DNA of 64,000 bases, from NCBI RefSeq assembly GCF_002896875.1, contig NZ_CP023278.1, positions 2,294,001 to 2,358,000 of the forward strand. Reading direction: 5' to 3'. Shown piece after piece: positions 55,466 to 64,000 of this stretch (within the stretch, counting starts at the first letter, position 1; every line of letters begins with the position of its first letter). Source of the DNA: Nostoc sp. CENA543 (GTDB lineage: Bacteria > Cyanobacteriota > Cyanobacteriia > Cyanobacteriales > Nostocaceae). The notes beneath the pieces were generated by a model. That model was not told the origin of the DNA and made no database searches. It was given only the letters and a program-made list of their open reading frames with translations. Position numbers and translations under genes: made by a program.

Positions 55466-56857
55466 ATGACGAACCTAACTCCTAATTCTAGTTTTAGTGT
55501 GACCCTGCGGTTGCAAATCCCTAATCGGGTGGGGATGTTGGCAGCGATCGCCCAAGCTATTGCTACCACTGGCGGTAATATCGGTACAATCGATTTGATT
55601 GAGCAAACCCGTCAAGTTTCCATCCGTGACTTGAATGTGGATGCAGCTAGCACTGAACACGCAGAGACAATTGTGCAAGCTGTCAAAGCTATCCCTGATA
55701 TTAAACTGATCAGTGTTTACGATCGCACCTTTAACTTACACCGTGGTGGCAAAATCAGCATTGCCAGCCGCATCCCCCTGAAGAGTGTGTCTGACTTGGC
55801 AATGGCTTACACTCCTGGTGTGGGACGCATTTGTACAGCGATCGCCCAAGACCCAGCAGAAGTATATAATTTAACTATCAAACAAAATACCGTCGCTATT
55901 GTCACTGATGGCAGTGCCGTTTTAGGTTTGGGTAATCTCGGCCCCCATGCCGCTTTACCAGTGATGGAAGGTAAAGCGATGCTATTTAAGGAATTTGCGG
56001 GGTTGGACGCGTTTCCGATTTGCTTGGATACCCAAGATACAGAGGAGATTATCAAAGCCGTAAAAAATATTGCACCTGTATTTGGCGGTGTCAACTTAGA
56101 AGATATCGCAGCTCCCCGATGCTTTGAAATTGAACGGCGATTGCGTCAAGAATTAGATATACCAGTATTTCATGACGACCAACACGGCACAGCAATCGTT
56201 ACCTTAGCGGCATTATTTAACGCGCTGAAATTAGTGCAGAAACCCATTGCAGACATCCGCATTGTAATTAATGGGGCTGGTGCGGCGGGAGTAGCGATCG
56301 CCCGTCTCCTTAAAAAAGCGGGAGCAGAAAAAATTTGGATGTGCGATTCTAAGGGGATTATCTCTACTAGTCGCACCGACTTAAACGAAGAAAAACAAGA
56401 ATTTGCTGTCAAAGCCCAAGGTACACTAGCCGGTGCAGTCCAAGGTGCGGATGTGTTTATTGGTGTGAGTGCGCCAGGGGTATTAACACCAGAAATGGTG
56501 AAATCGATGGCTAAAGACCCCATTGTCTTTGCAATGGCGAACCCCATCCCAGAAATTCAACCGGAATTAGTCAGTAAAGATGTAGCGGTGATTGCTACCG
56601 GACGCAGTGACTACCCCAACCAAATTAATAACGTCTTAGCCTTCCCTGGTGTCTTTCGGGGTGCTTTAGATTGTCGGGCGCAGACAATCACCACCACCAT
56701 GTATTTACAAGCAGCAATAGCGATCGCTTCTTTGGTGAGTCCTGCCGAGTTAAATCGAGAACACATCATTCCTTCCGTATTTGATCCGCGCGTTGTTACG
56801 GCTGTAGCGGCGGCTGTACAGCAAGCAGCCCGTGAAGAAGGAATTGCTAGGAGTTAA
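55466..56857 (+). CDS. malic enzyme with N-terminal ACT domain
   Basis: 463-aa oxidoreductase decarboxylating malate to pyruvate. Residues 8-85 are ACT-like (LRLQIPNRVGMLAAIAQAIATTGGNIGTIDLIEQ), probably binding an amino-acid effector. The enzyme part follows: MAYTPGVGRIC (catalytic Tyr), VTDGSAVLGLGNLGPHAALPVMEGKAMLFK, FGGVNLEDIAAPRCFEIE, FHDDQHGTAIVTLAAL, and INGAGAAGVAIARLL (NAD(P) site), then MANPIPEI. The ACT-fused form is known in cyanobacteria. NAD versus NADP is not decided. Confidence 0.95.
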   Translation: MTNLTPNSSFSVTLRLQIPNRVGMLAAIAQAIATTGGNIGTIDLIEQTRQVSIRDLNVDAASTEHAETIVQAVKAIPDIKLISVYDRTFNLHRGGKISIASRIPLKSVSDLAMAYTPGVGRICTAIAQDPAEVYNLTIKQNTVAIVTDGSAVLGLGNLGPHAALPVMEGKAMLFKEFAGLDAFPICLDTQDTEEIIKAVKNIAPVFGGVNLEDIAAPRCFEIERRLRQELDIPVFHDDQHGTAIVTLAALFNALKLVQKPIADIRIVINGAGAAGVAIARLLKKAGAEKIWMCDSKGIISTSRTDLNEEKQEFAVKAQGTLAGAVQGADVFIGVSAPGVLTPEMVKSMAKDPIVFAMANPIPEIQPELVSKDVAVIATGRSDYPNQINNVLAFPGVFRGALDCRAQTITTTMYLQAAIAIASLVSPAELNREHIIPSVFDPRVVTAVAAAVQQAAREEGIARS

Positions 56858-56937
56858 TTAAGCTCAATAGGGGATGGAGTAAGTCTTCCATCCCAGAGTT
56901 TTAAAATGAAACTAATCTCTGATATAGAATCAAACTT

Positions 56938-57168
56938 ATGATCATTGCTGAACAAATTTATGCAATTGTCAAAGGCCTTCCTGAAGAACAAGCCAACGAA
57001 GTTCTCTCATTTGCAGAATTCATTCTTGCTAAACATTTAATGACTCACCAATCAGCAAAGACATTAGATACTCCTGTTGCTTGGAAAGAACTGGTTGATT
57101 CACTAGCTGGGGCTTGGGAAGATGACTTCCCTTCTTTGGAAGAAATTCGTACCGCATCAGGATATTAA
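56938..57168 (+). CDS. small antitoxin-like protein
   Basis: 76-aa acidic protein. The N-terminus (MIIAEQIYAIVKGLPEEQANEVLSFAEFILAKHLM) resembles DUF2281-type or other small cyanobacterial antitoxin-like proteins, with the pattern LPEEQxxEVLxFxEFI. The C-terminus (WEDDFPSLEEIRTASGY) has the look of a toxin-binding tail. No toxin gene adjoins it. Assignment is from pattern only. Confidence 0.72.
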   Translation: MIIAEQIYAIVKGLPEEQANEVLSFAEFILAKHLMTHQSAKTLDTPVAWKELVDSLAGAWEDDFPSLEEIRTASGY

Positions 57169-57230
57169 CGAATTTTCTAGAGTTTCGGGACTAGCGATCG
57201 CAGATTGGTATTGATTACCTAACTTTAATC

Positions 57231-57344
57231 TTAAGTTTCACTAGTCATCAACAACTCAGTACACCATTCAGTTAATATTTCTCTGGCTAAATTGACACCG
57301 CGAATTCTCACAAATCGGATAGGATTGCTATATAAAGCTTGAAC
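57231..57344 (-). pseudogene. possible gene remnant
   Basis: A 37-codon minus-strand frame without start codon (an in-frame TAA lies just upstream) ending in TAA. Its translation, containing SNPIRFVRIRGVNLAREILT and EWCTELLMTSET, looks protein-like and not random. It lies downstream of the 87-aa gene. It may be a decayed gene; support is limited. Confidence 0.3.
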
Positions 57345-57369
57345 ATTAAATTAATTTAATGATCAATCT

Positions 57370-57633
57370 CTATCTTAATTGCACATCTTGCTCAAAAACT
57401 AACACACAATCGTTGACGGTTTTTTTGTACTGAAAACCATAATCTAACAAAGCCTGTTTTAAAACTTGCACTTCCCACTCGTTGAAAATATTTTTATTAG
57501 GAGCTATCTCAATAGCCTCATCATTGACAGTAAAGTTGAAAGCTTCTTTAAATTGTTGATAATCCCAGTTTAATTTTCTAGCTGCATTTAACTCGATAGC
57601 AGCTAATGTCTGATCAAATTTGTTCGTAAGCAT
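57370..57633 (-). CDS. small protein of unknown function
   Basis: 87-aa soluble protein (MLTNKFDQTLAAIELNAARK, ..., EWEVQVLKQALLDYGFQYKKTVNDCVLVFEQDVQLR) with good amino-acid balance. The start at 57633 is preceded by AGAGAAAAGGTTATGCTT, with AAAGG as ribosome-binding site. No family recognised. Confidence 0.6.
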   Translation of the reverse strand: MLTNKFDQTLAAIELNAARKLNWDYQQFKEAFNFTVNDEAIEIAPNKNIFNEWEVQVLKQALLDYGFQYKKTVNDCVLVFEQDVQLR

Positions 57634-58161
57634 AACCTTTTCTCTGCATTAGCTTACCGATATCTTAACAAGTACAAGCAATAACAAACTAAAGTAAGTT
57701 CTTAATGATGAGCTGATAACTAAGAAAAATCATTTGCTCAATGTTTCAAAAATCAACCTCTTGGTAAATGTTTAAAAGAACGTCATATGCTAGTTATTTC
57801 TAGTTACCAAAAGATAATTAATCGAATGAAACAAAATTTAACCAAAATCATTCCAATCTTGGGTAATATTACAGAGAATAATCAAAAAATTAAACAATAT
57901 ATTGTGCTATTTTATTAATCTAGGATACACTCCCTTGATTGTTGTATTCATCAAATGTGCAACTGGTAGCGTTACAGAAAGTCGCTCACTCAAAAAGTCA
58001 ATGGGAATAGTTTGAATTCACCATGTTAATAAGAGGTGCGACTTATTATTTCGTTACAAAGGTTGGGCAGATAAACTAGGGAGGTTATAGAAAGTGTTTG
58101 AACATATTAACCTCTCCAGTTCGATGAACTTGTTACCGAATATTAATTTGCACATTGCCTA
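57634..58161. other. AT-rich divergent spacer
   Basis: 528 bp between the 87-aa protein and the second phosphatase gene. No open frame, repeat or clear promoter seen. Confidence 0.45.
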
Positions 58162-60435
58162 ATGAATAACCAAACTGTAAGCTTTTTGGATAATCTGCCA
58201 ATAATTTTGGCAGGGCCAATACTGAAACATACTGACTCAAAATCAGTAACTGTACTGGTGGTACTCAAACAAGCTTGTCAGGTGGTACTTAAGGTTTATG
58301 ACACCATAGATGATGGTGAAAGGCTAAATAATTGCTTACTCATCGGGCAACGTTATACAGTTGCGCTGGGAAAACATTTACACGTTGTAGCGGTTACGGC
58401 TGTGTCTGGCAATGGGGAAAATTTAACGAGCCATCGCATCTACGCCTATGATTTAGAATTTACCCTACCAAACAAAACTACACTCAGCCTCGAACAAGCT
58501 TTATCTTCTCCCCGTTTTCCTTACGTTAGTATTAGTTACTTCCAACATCAAAAACCAACTTTCATTCTCCCACCACACCGCCTCGAAGATTTACATATTA
58601 TCCATGCGTCCTGTCGGAAACCCCAAGGTCACGGATTTGATGCTTTACCAATTTTAGATAGCTTAATTGCCACCACCAAACAAATTCGCGATCGCCCCCA
58701 GCAACTATTCCTCACAGGTGATCAAATTTATGGTGATGATGTCGCAGATGCTTTTTTGTGGTACGCCAGCCCCTTGGGAGATACTTTACTAGGATGGGAA
58801 GAACAACTACCCATCGGTCAAACTGATCGTACACCCCAAGAATTACCAGCCGGAACCAGAGCGACAATAGCCACAGTCAACGCAGGCTTTACGGCGGGAT
58901 TACACAATAAATCAGAGAAAGTCTCTAGCCATCTTTTCAGTTTGGGTGAATACTACGCTGCTTATATCCTTGCTTGGTCGCCAGTCTGCTGGCCGGATAC
59001 TTTTCCCGATGCCCACACCATTACTCAAGACCCTGATGTGATCAAGTTTTGGCAAGAGTCCGTTAAATATCTCCGTCAATTCATGGCCACACTACCACAA
59101 GTCCGCCGTGTCTTGGCGAATATTCCCACATACACTATTTTTGATGACCATGATGTCAGTGATGATTGGAACTTAAATCAGGCTTGGTGTTTGCGGGTGT
59201 TGGGAAATCCTCTAGGGCGAAGAGTAGTCCAGAATGCTTTATTAGCCTATGCAGTGTTTCAGGCTTGGGGGAATACACCAGAACGATTTGCTAAGGGTGA
59301 AAACGGCGAAAATTTACTGAAAGCGGCTGCGGCTTGGTCACATTTTCAAGGCAAGAACGAAAACGCAGAGAAAGCGATCGCCCGCTATGTCGGTATACCC
59401 AGTATTAATCCCCACACTAATTTACCTAATTTTGTCTTAGAAGATGGAGTATTTACCTTAGAACGCGATCCCCAAGTTTTGACTTGGAATTATACCGTCA
59501 CCAGCAATTGTCACCAAGTCATTGTTTTAGACACCAGGACTTGGCGGGGATATCCAGCCGATGCCAAACCCATCGCCCCACCAATGTTATTGTCTCCCAG
59601 CGCGATGCAACAACAATTACAAGCACCTTTACAACAAACAGCACACCATCAACATCTCACCTCATTTGTGATCGCGCCTACCAATGTTTTTGGTTTGCAA
59701 GTCATTGATTGGATTCACCACTGGCAATTAAAACGCGAAAAAGTGTTTTCTACAGATGTAGGGGATGCTTGGAATATTCATTTTCCCGCATTAGCAAGAC
59801 TATTAACAACTCTGTGTGAACAACGCCAAAAACTGGTCATTCTTTCTGGTGATATTCACTATAGTTGCACAGCTAAGTTATCTTATACCAAGACTCGTAA
59901 TCCTCAACAACCATCTGTTTTAGTACAGTTAACTGCCAGTGCCTTAAAAAATGAAGAACCAATCACTAGAATCATTCACACCAAATTGAAAAATTGGTTA
60001 TTACCAGAAAAAAAGAGATATTGGATAGGCTGGAATCAACCACCGAATCTACAAGAAATTTCAGCCAGAAAACTGCGTCATCATCAAGCTAAAAATCATC
60101 CTGATTGGTATTGTTTATTAGAATGGATACCAAAACAAAACAGAAGAAATTTCCACCAGCTTACAGATATATCTGGTTTAGTACCTGCCCACAAACCTAC
60201 TATCAACCCTAAATGGCGATGGTTAGAACCTTTCATGTTTTGGCGATCGCGCTGGTTTCAAGATGGTAGAGAAGTAGTAGGTGTAAATAACATCGCCTCA
60301 GTGCATTTTGATTTAACAGAAGTAGAAAATGACTACCAAGTTATTCATGATGTTTATTGGTTTGATTCCATCTGCTCCAATCAAGTTGTCTACAGTCGTT
60401 TTACCACTAACTTTCGACCAAATAACAAATCTTAG
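58162..60435 (+). CDS. PhoD-like metallophosphatase, no signal peptide
   Basis: 757-aa protein. After an N-terminal beta-rich region (to about 150), PhoD-type motifs occur: [54 protein letters not shown] and [11 protein letters not shown]. Unlike the protein at 113-1711 there is no Tat or Sec signal, so it is probably cytoplasmic. The long spacing between the first two and the last motif includes a helical insert. The substrate is unknown; several PhoD-like proteins are unassigned. A simple repeat tract follows the stop. Confidence 0.9.
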   Translation: MNNQTVSFLDNLPIILAGPILKHTDSKSVTVLVVLKQACQVVLKVYDTIDDGERLNNCLLIGQRYTVALGKHLHVVAVTAVSGNGENLTSHRIYAYDLEFTLPNKTTLSLEQALSSPRFPYVSISYFQHQKPTFILPPHRLEDLHIIHASCRKPQGHGFDALPILDSLIATTKQIRDRPQQLFLTGDQIYGDDVADAFLWYASPLGDTLLGWEEQLPIGQTDRTPQELPAGTRATIATVNAGFTAGLHNKSEKVSSHLFSLGEYYAAYILAWSPVCWPDTFPDAHTITQDPDVIKFWQESVKYLRQFMATLPQVRRVLANIPTYTIFDDHDVSDDWNLNQAWCLRVLGNPLGRRVVQNALLAYAVFQAWGNTPERFAKGENGENLLKAAAAWSHFQGKNENAEKAIARYVGIPSINPHTNLPNFVLEDGVFTLERDPQVLTWNYTVTSNCHQVIVLDTRTWRGYPADAKPIAPPMLLSPSAMQQQLQAPLQQTAHHQHLTSFVIAPTNVFGLQVIDWIHHWQLKREKVFSTDVGDAWNIHFPALARLLTTLCEQRQKLVILSGDIHYSCTAKLSYTKTRNPQQPSVLVQLTASALKNEEPITRIIHTKLKNWLLPEKKRYWIGWNQPPNLQEISARKLRHHQAKNHPDWYCLLEWIPKQNRRNFHQLTDISGLVPAHKPTINPKWRWLEPFMFWRSRWFQDGREVVGVNNIASVHFDLTEVENDYQVIHDVYWFDSICSNQVVYSRFTTNFRPNNKS

Positions 60436-60572
60436 GGTATAGGGCATGGGGCATGGGGCATTGGGCATTGGGCATAGGAGTAAAATCTACCTTATCTACC
60501 TTGTCTTCCCCGATTCCCAATTCCCAATTCCCGATTCCCAATTCCCGATTCCCAATCCCCAATCCCCAACCC
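60436..60572. repeat. simple repeats of GGGCATT, ATTCCCA and CCCCAAT
   Basis: GGGCATGGGGCATT units, then CTACCTTATCTACCTTGTCT, then repeated ATTCCCAATTCCCGATTCCC and CCCCAAT units, joining the phosphatase stop to the creatininase stop. Confidence 0.85.
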
Positions 60573-60573
60573 C

Positions 60574-61326
60574 TCACTCCACTTTGACAAACTCTAAATA
60601 CCCTTGACTAAGTTCTTGCACAGCTAAGTCATAAAATTGTTTACCATGTTCTGGTGTAGCTAAGGCGGGATTAGAACCCATACGCCCATCTGGGTAACGT
60701 AATCTAAAATCTGTGGCACTATAAATTTTATGTCCAGAGGCTACATTTGGGTCTAAATATGCTTGTTTAATCGCTTCTGGATAGACGTATTGGGTAACAG
60801 CTACTTCACTGGGAGTTGCATGAGAACCTTCTTGATCCCCATATAATTCTTTGGCTAGTTTATATACGGAACTGCACATAAACCAATTAGCAATTTGACA
60901 TTGCACATTTTGAGCATTTTTAATTTGCAAGTCTTCTAAATGTGCGTAGGTTTCTGAAAATGCAGCTTTGAGGGTGGCGATATTTCCGCCGTGTCCGTTG
61001 ATAAAGTAGAACTTAGTAAAACCTGCTTTAGCAAGACAAGTTACATAGTCGCGGATCACTTGAATTAAGGTGCTGGGACGCAGACTCATAGAACCAGGAA
61101 AAGCAGTATGATGTAATGCCATCCCTACATTGATTGTAGGGGCAACCATCGCACCTGTCACTTCACCCACACCACGGGCGATCGCTTCTGCACAAATCGC
61201 ATCAGTTCCTATTAAACCAGTGGGGCCATGTTGTTCTGTAGAACCAATAGGAAAAATAATCCCTGTGGAAGTTTGCAAATAACTTTCCACTTCTGGCCAT
61301 GTGCTTAGATGTAATAGCATTTTCAA
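60574..61326 (-). CDS. creatininase family protein
   Basis: 250-aa metal-dependent amidohydrolase of the creatininase/mycofactocin-related family. Ligand motifs: [17 protein letters not shown] (Glu31, His33, Asp42), [15 protein letters not shown] (His112) and [15 protein letters not shown] (Glu). All metal ligands appear present. Homologues also act as formamidase-type ring-opening enzymes, so the substrate is unknown. Start at 61326 (MKMLLHL); the second Met (61320) is an alternative. Confidence 0.93.
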   Translation of the reverse strand: MKMLLHLSTWPEVESYLQTSTGIIFPIGSTEQHGPTGLIGTDAICAEAIARGVGEVTGAMVAPTINVGMALHHTAFPGSMSLRPSTLIQVIRDYVTCLAKAGFTKFYFINGHGGNIATLKAAFSETYAHLEDLQIKNAQNVQCQIANWFMCSSVYKLAKELYGDQEGSHATPSEVAVTQYVYPEAIKQAYLDPNVASGHKIYSATDFRLRYPDGRMGSNPALATPEHGKQFYDLAVQELSQGYLEFVKVE

Positions 61327-61724
61327 TAAAAGTTCCTTTCAATAGCCAATATGAGATTCTATCGTGTTTGGTAAAATCTCACTGGCTAAATGTAGGATTT
61401 GTATGATCTTCTAGTCTGCTTTCTACTCACACTTGGGCTGGACGCTACATTTTAACCAAACACCACAAACTCTTAACCGCTAGTTTGGTAATCTTAGCAA
61501 TCTGACATGAAACTATTCATTTTTACAAATATTGTTTAGGGGATGGAGTCGCTACGAGTTTTGAGAGATAAGGATACAAACTATATTACCGATACTACTA
61601 CTCTAACCTATGACACTCGCTGCGAGACTCCATGCAATGTTTAACTCATGAGTGAGATTACTGTTGTCAGAAAATTTGAGGAGACGAGAATACAAGGGAA
61701 ATAACCCTGATGCTCAACTTTTGA
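61327..61724. other. intergenic region, no gene seen
   Basis: 398 bp between creatininase and cupin genes. ATGGAGTC (61543-61550) and GACTCCAT (61626-61633) form an inverted repeat enclosing 75 bases, possibly a small repeat element. Confidence 0.4.
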
Positions 61725-61997
61725 TTAATCAAAAGAATAATGTTTTTTGACTGCGCTTTTAATTTCCCATGTACAGGACATTCCAGCCGGGAAGGTCACT
61801 AAATCCCCTTTACCCATCTGTACTGGTTTACCGCCATCCGGCGTAACAATTACATCACCTTCTAAAAAATAACAAGTTTCTTGAGTATCATAAGTCCAAG
61901 GAAATTTAGAGATTTCTTTTTGCCAAATTCCCCATTGGAACACACCTAAATTCTCTAGTGTTTCTTGACTTGGTTGATGCTCAATTTTAATTTCCAT
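61725..61997 (-). CDS. small cupin protein (DUF861)
   Basis: 90-aa single-domain cupin of the DUF861/(S)-ureidoglycine aminohydrolase-like type. Motifs: ETCYFLEGDVIVTPDGG and GKGDLVTFPAGMSCTWEI. Some metal-binding histidines of classic cupins are missing, as usual in this family. It could bind or convert a small molecule; the role is unknown. It follows the Mo-nitrogenase domain gene on the same strand with a 23-bp gap, so they may be co-transcribed. Confidence 0.88.
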   Translation of the reverse strand: MEIKIEHQPSQETLENLGVFQWGIWQKEISKFPWTYDTQETCYFLEGDVIVTPDGGKPVQMGKGDLVTFPAGMSCTWEIKSAVKKHYSFD

Positions 61998-62020
61998 TGC
62001 TCACTTTCTGATTTTGTGAC

Positions 62021-62371
62021 TTAGCAGTAGGATTGGATATCCTCTCCACATTTATCTACTAAATAACACAAGGCGCGAAAACGCAAGCCTACAAATTGAT
62101 CATATAGGGGGTTAAGTTTGCACATGGGAGGAATGTGAGCAATTTTCCGCCCAAATAATACAATGTCACGCTCGAAAGGACATTGAGCCGGAATTAATTT
62201 GGCGATAAAGTACGCTAGTTGACGATTTTGGATTTCTAGGTCGTCCAGCCACTGACGCAGGGGTTTCAACAGATCAAATTTTTTGCGTCTACCTGCTTGT
62301 GTAGAAATATCCATAGGTTGGATGAAAGCGGATAGAACAATATCTTGATGATCTTGATGAATGACACTCAT
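62021..62371 (-). CDS. Mo-dependent nitrogenase C-terminal domain protein
   Basis: 116-aa protein matching the cyanobacterial Mo-dependent nitrogenase C-terminal domain family: LKPLRQWLDDLEIQNRQLAYFIAKLIPAQCPFERDIVLFG, then HIPPMCKLNPLYDQFVGLRFRALCYLVDKCGED. Members are stand-alone small proteins rather than nitrogenase subunits, with Cys in conserved positions that might bind a metal or cluster. ATG 62371 (MSVIHQDHQ) is preferred to the upstream 26-codon extension, with AAAAGGTAAAAAC as ribosome-binding site. Its occurrence suits a diazotroph. A cupin gene is 23 bp downstream. Confidence 0.9.
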   Translation of the reverse strand: MSVIHQDHQDIVLSAFIQPMDISTQAGRRKKFDLLKPLRQWLDDLEIQNRQLAYFIAKLIPAQCPFERDIVLFGRKIAHIPPMCKLNPLYDQFVGLRFRALCYLVDKCGEDIQSYC

Positions 62372-63125
62372 AAGCAAGTTTTTACCTTTTAGATAAAGAT
62401 TTGGTGAATTTTGTCGATTGTGCAACCTACCATACATTTTTTTTAGCAAAAACTATCCCCCGTGCAGATAGATTAAGAACTGCACAAGTAAAGGTTAATT
62501 TTTAGAAAATTTGTAGGTAAATTAGGGGACTAATTGATATTTAAACTGACTGCATAGTCAAGAACTGTCCCGTTAAATACAAAATAACAAAGAAAAAATA
62601 AAAGTGGTATTTCTTTAACTTATCGATTTCTGATATTGCAGATAGCAATCCCATATAGTAAGTTAAAATCTCCGGTTTTGAAACTATACAGTATGTAGAG
62701 ATGTTATTTTACCTGTAAAAGTTCCGAGATACTGATGTCTCAGCTATGTTTATTAGGTTTTAACCTCTACGGACAACTGATTGTATGATACGCAGTAGCG
62801 AATAAATTGTGCTGTACGCTACATAAATTCCCCTGAATATTATTTAATAAGTTACTACCCACTGTTTGATAAGCAGAAACTAATCTTCAGCCGCAAGTGC
62901 AGGATTAACTTCTGAGGAAAGTTGATTTTATTCCCAGAATAAAATACCCTTTTCTGCTATAAAAATATCAAACGAGCGGAAGAAAAAAGTTATTAGTCAT
63001 TAGTTATTAGTCATTAGTCATTAGGGAACAGTTTTTCTCATCTCCTACCTTGTCTCCCCCTACCCCCTGCACACCTGTACCCCTGCACCCTGCACCCTGC
63101 CCTGCGCCCCTGCATCCTTACACCC
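62372..63125. other. intergenic region with simple repeats
   Basis: 754 bp. No gene is seen. The right part has AGTCATT heptamers (62993-63025), then CCCCTGCACCC-type units (63056-63125) ending at the protease stop. Confidence 0.5.
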
Positions 63126-64000
63126 CTACGCCTCTAACTTCTCCTTTCCTCCGAGGGCTAACAGCCAAACTAAGACGACAACCCAGTGTATGAGGACAAT
63201 TATCCAAAAACAGCCGGTGAGGGCGTAGGCGACTGTGCAGCATAGCCCTAAAAGTCCGGCTAGAGTAAGGAAAATGGGGTGTAAGAAGGTGGGGGAACCT
63301 TGGGGGAAGAAGGTTTTGGCGTTGAGGGGATGATAAATGATAAACAGAAAGATGATGAATATTGCCCACAATGCCCATATGTACCAGTTGATGACTTCTA
63401 TGGGGTGGGGAAGGGATAAAACTCGAAAGACTAATTCTTCGGAGATGGCTGGGAAAAACAGGGCTTGTAGGGCGATCGCTATCTGCTCTATTCTCTCAGA
63501 TGGGCTGAAACTCCAATGCAGAAAGCCGAATTTCCAACCCAAAGGTATGGCGATCGCCCCGTAAACTATTAATATCACTCCCATCACTAGCCAATCTTGG
63601 GCGCGGGGAAGTACCAAGGACGCAAGTAAGCGATTGAGCAAAATGGTAATGGGTGCAATGTTGGTACCAGGAATAGTGAGATATCCTAAGCCCATTGTCG
63701 GTGCGAGGGGGGCAATATCGGGATTTGTACCGCCAATTTGATTGGTTCTGAGAAACCACAGTTTTGCACCATGTTTTAAGAATAAAGCGGCTAGTTCGTC
63801 GTGGGCTTGTCTGGGTAGCATTGTCCGCCAACTGGTTAATGCCGCCCAAATACTGCGATCTCGTTCTGTTGGTTTTCTTTCACCAGTACCCATTAAATAA
63901 TCTGCACTACTTTGCCAGTCAGCGCGGACAATTCCCAATGGTGTTAATTGTCTTTCTAAGGCTTGACCAAGATGCACTAATTTTTGAAAGCGTAATGTCT
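63126..64000 (-). CDS. CPBP-type intramembrane protease-like protein, 5' end outside window
   Basis: At least 283 aa of a membrane protein; the open frame continues through the window edge with no stop, so the N-terminus is missing. Several hydrophobic helices are visible, for example WLVMGVILIVYGAIAIPLGW, WALWAIFIIFLFIIYHPL and WIIVLIHWVVVLVWLLALGG. SEELVFRVLSLP carries the Glu-Glu of CPBP/CAAX-protease-like enzymes, and LIHWVVVL may supply the catalytic His. The early part (QALERQLTPLGIVRADWQSS) is soluble. A GTG at 63977 could be a start, but the frame probably begins upstream. Confidence 0.8.
   Translation of the reverse strand, partial: TLRFQKLVHLGQALERQLTPLGIVRADWQSSADYLMGTGERKPTERDRSIWAALTSWRTMLPRQAHDELAALFLKHGAKLWFLRTNQIGGTNPDIAPLAPTMGLGYLTIPGTNIAPITILLNRLLASLVLPRAQDWLVMGVILIVYGAIAIPLGWKFGFLHWSFSPSERIEQIAIALQALFFPAISEELVFRVLSLPHPIEVINWYIWALWAIFIIFLFIIYHPLNAKTFFPQGSPTFLHPIFLTLAGLLGLCCTVAYALTGCFWIIVLIHWVVVLVWLLALGGKEKLEA

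Overview
The window looks like chromosomal DNA of a filamentous, heterocyst-forming cyanobacterium (Nostoc/Anabaena-like, order Nostocales). Reasons: the HIP1 octamer GCGATCGC is very frequent; intergenic regions carry the heptamer-type short tandem repeats (ACTAATG, AGTCATT, CCCCAAT and relatives) and palindromic interspersed repeats typical of that group; and there are several cyanobacterial marker genes (Ycf54, the panC-cytidylate kinase fusion, UPF0182, an orphan Mo-nitrogenase C-terminal-domain protein, a folD-crtE-DUF212 cluster). Species identity cannot be settled from the sequence alone. I see no rRNA, tRNA, CRISPR array, prophage or intact transposase.

Layout. 0-5.7 kb: Tat-exported PhoD-like phosphatase, PEP-CTERM protein, FkbM methyltransferase, AI-2E family permease, Nudix hydrolase, small lipoprotein. 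5.9-8.6 kb: co-directional folD, crtE and a DUF212 (PAP2-like) membrane protein. 8.7-11.8 kb (minus): secreted protein, Ycf54, SnoaL-like protein, pdxJ. 12.1-16.8 kb: ethylene-receptor-like hybrid histidine kinase, murF, TerB-like protein and a 45-residue single-helix membrane protein. 17.7-22.7 kb: KDPG aldolase, Arg/Ser-rich lipoprotein, an eCIS-core (DUF4157) protein, a Uma2 nuclease-like protein, and a secreted protein made of duplicated 71-residue units. 23-29.3 kb: OmpR-type two-component pair, a cyanophycin-synthetase-like ATP-grasp protein and a second sensor kinase. 29.5-42.2 kb: housekeeping genes (PHP phosphoesterase, purM, sodB, panC/cmk, rlpA, glsA, uvrC), a heme-dependent N-demethylase-like protein and a DUF433/DUF5615 toxin-antitoxin pair. 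42.7-49.4 kb: a zinc-ribbon miniprotein, then an overlapping two-gene module of a P-loop ATPase and a 1699-residue TPR/STAND-ATPase/WD40 protein. 51-64 kb: UPF0182, SDR oxidoreductase, malic enzyme, small proteins, a second PhoD-like phosphatase, creatininase, cupin, Mo-nitrogenase C-terminal-domain protein, and a truncated CPBP-type membrane protease.

Most genes are core metabolism or envelope functions. The strongest candidates for something less described are: the ATPase + TPR/STAND/WD40 pair, which looks like a signal-transducing or defence-type module; the DUF4157 protein, which looks like cargo of an extracellular contractile injection system although no injection-system genes are nearby; the ethylene-receptor-like kinase; and the duplicated secreted repeat protein divergent from a two-component system. 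Intergenic DNA is densely colonised by simple repeats and MITE-like palindromes, in places running right up to start codons (purM, the sensor kinase at 23831).
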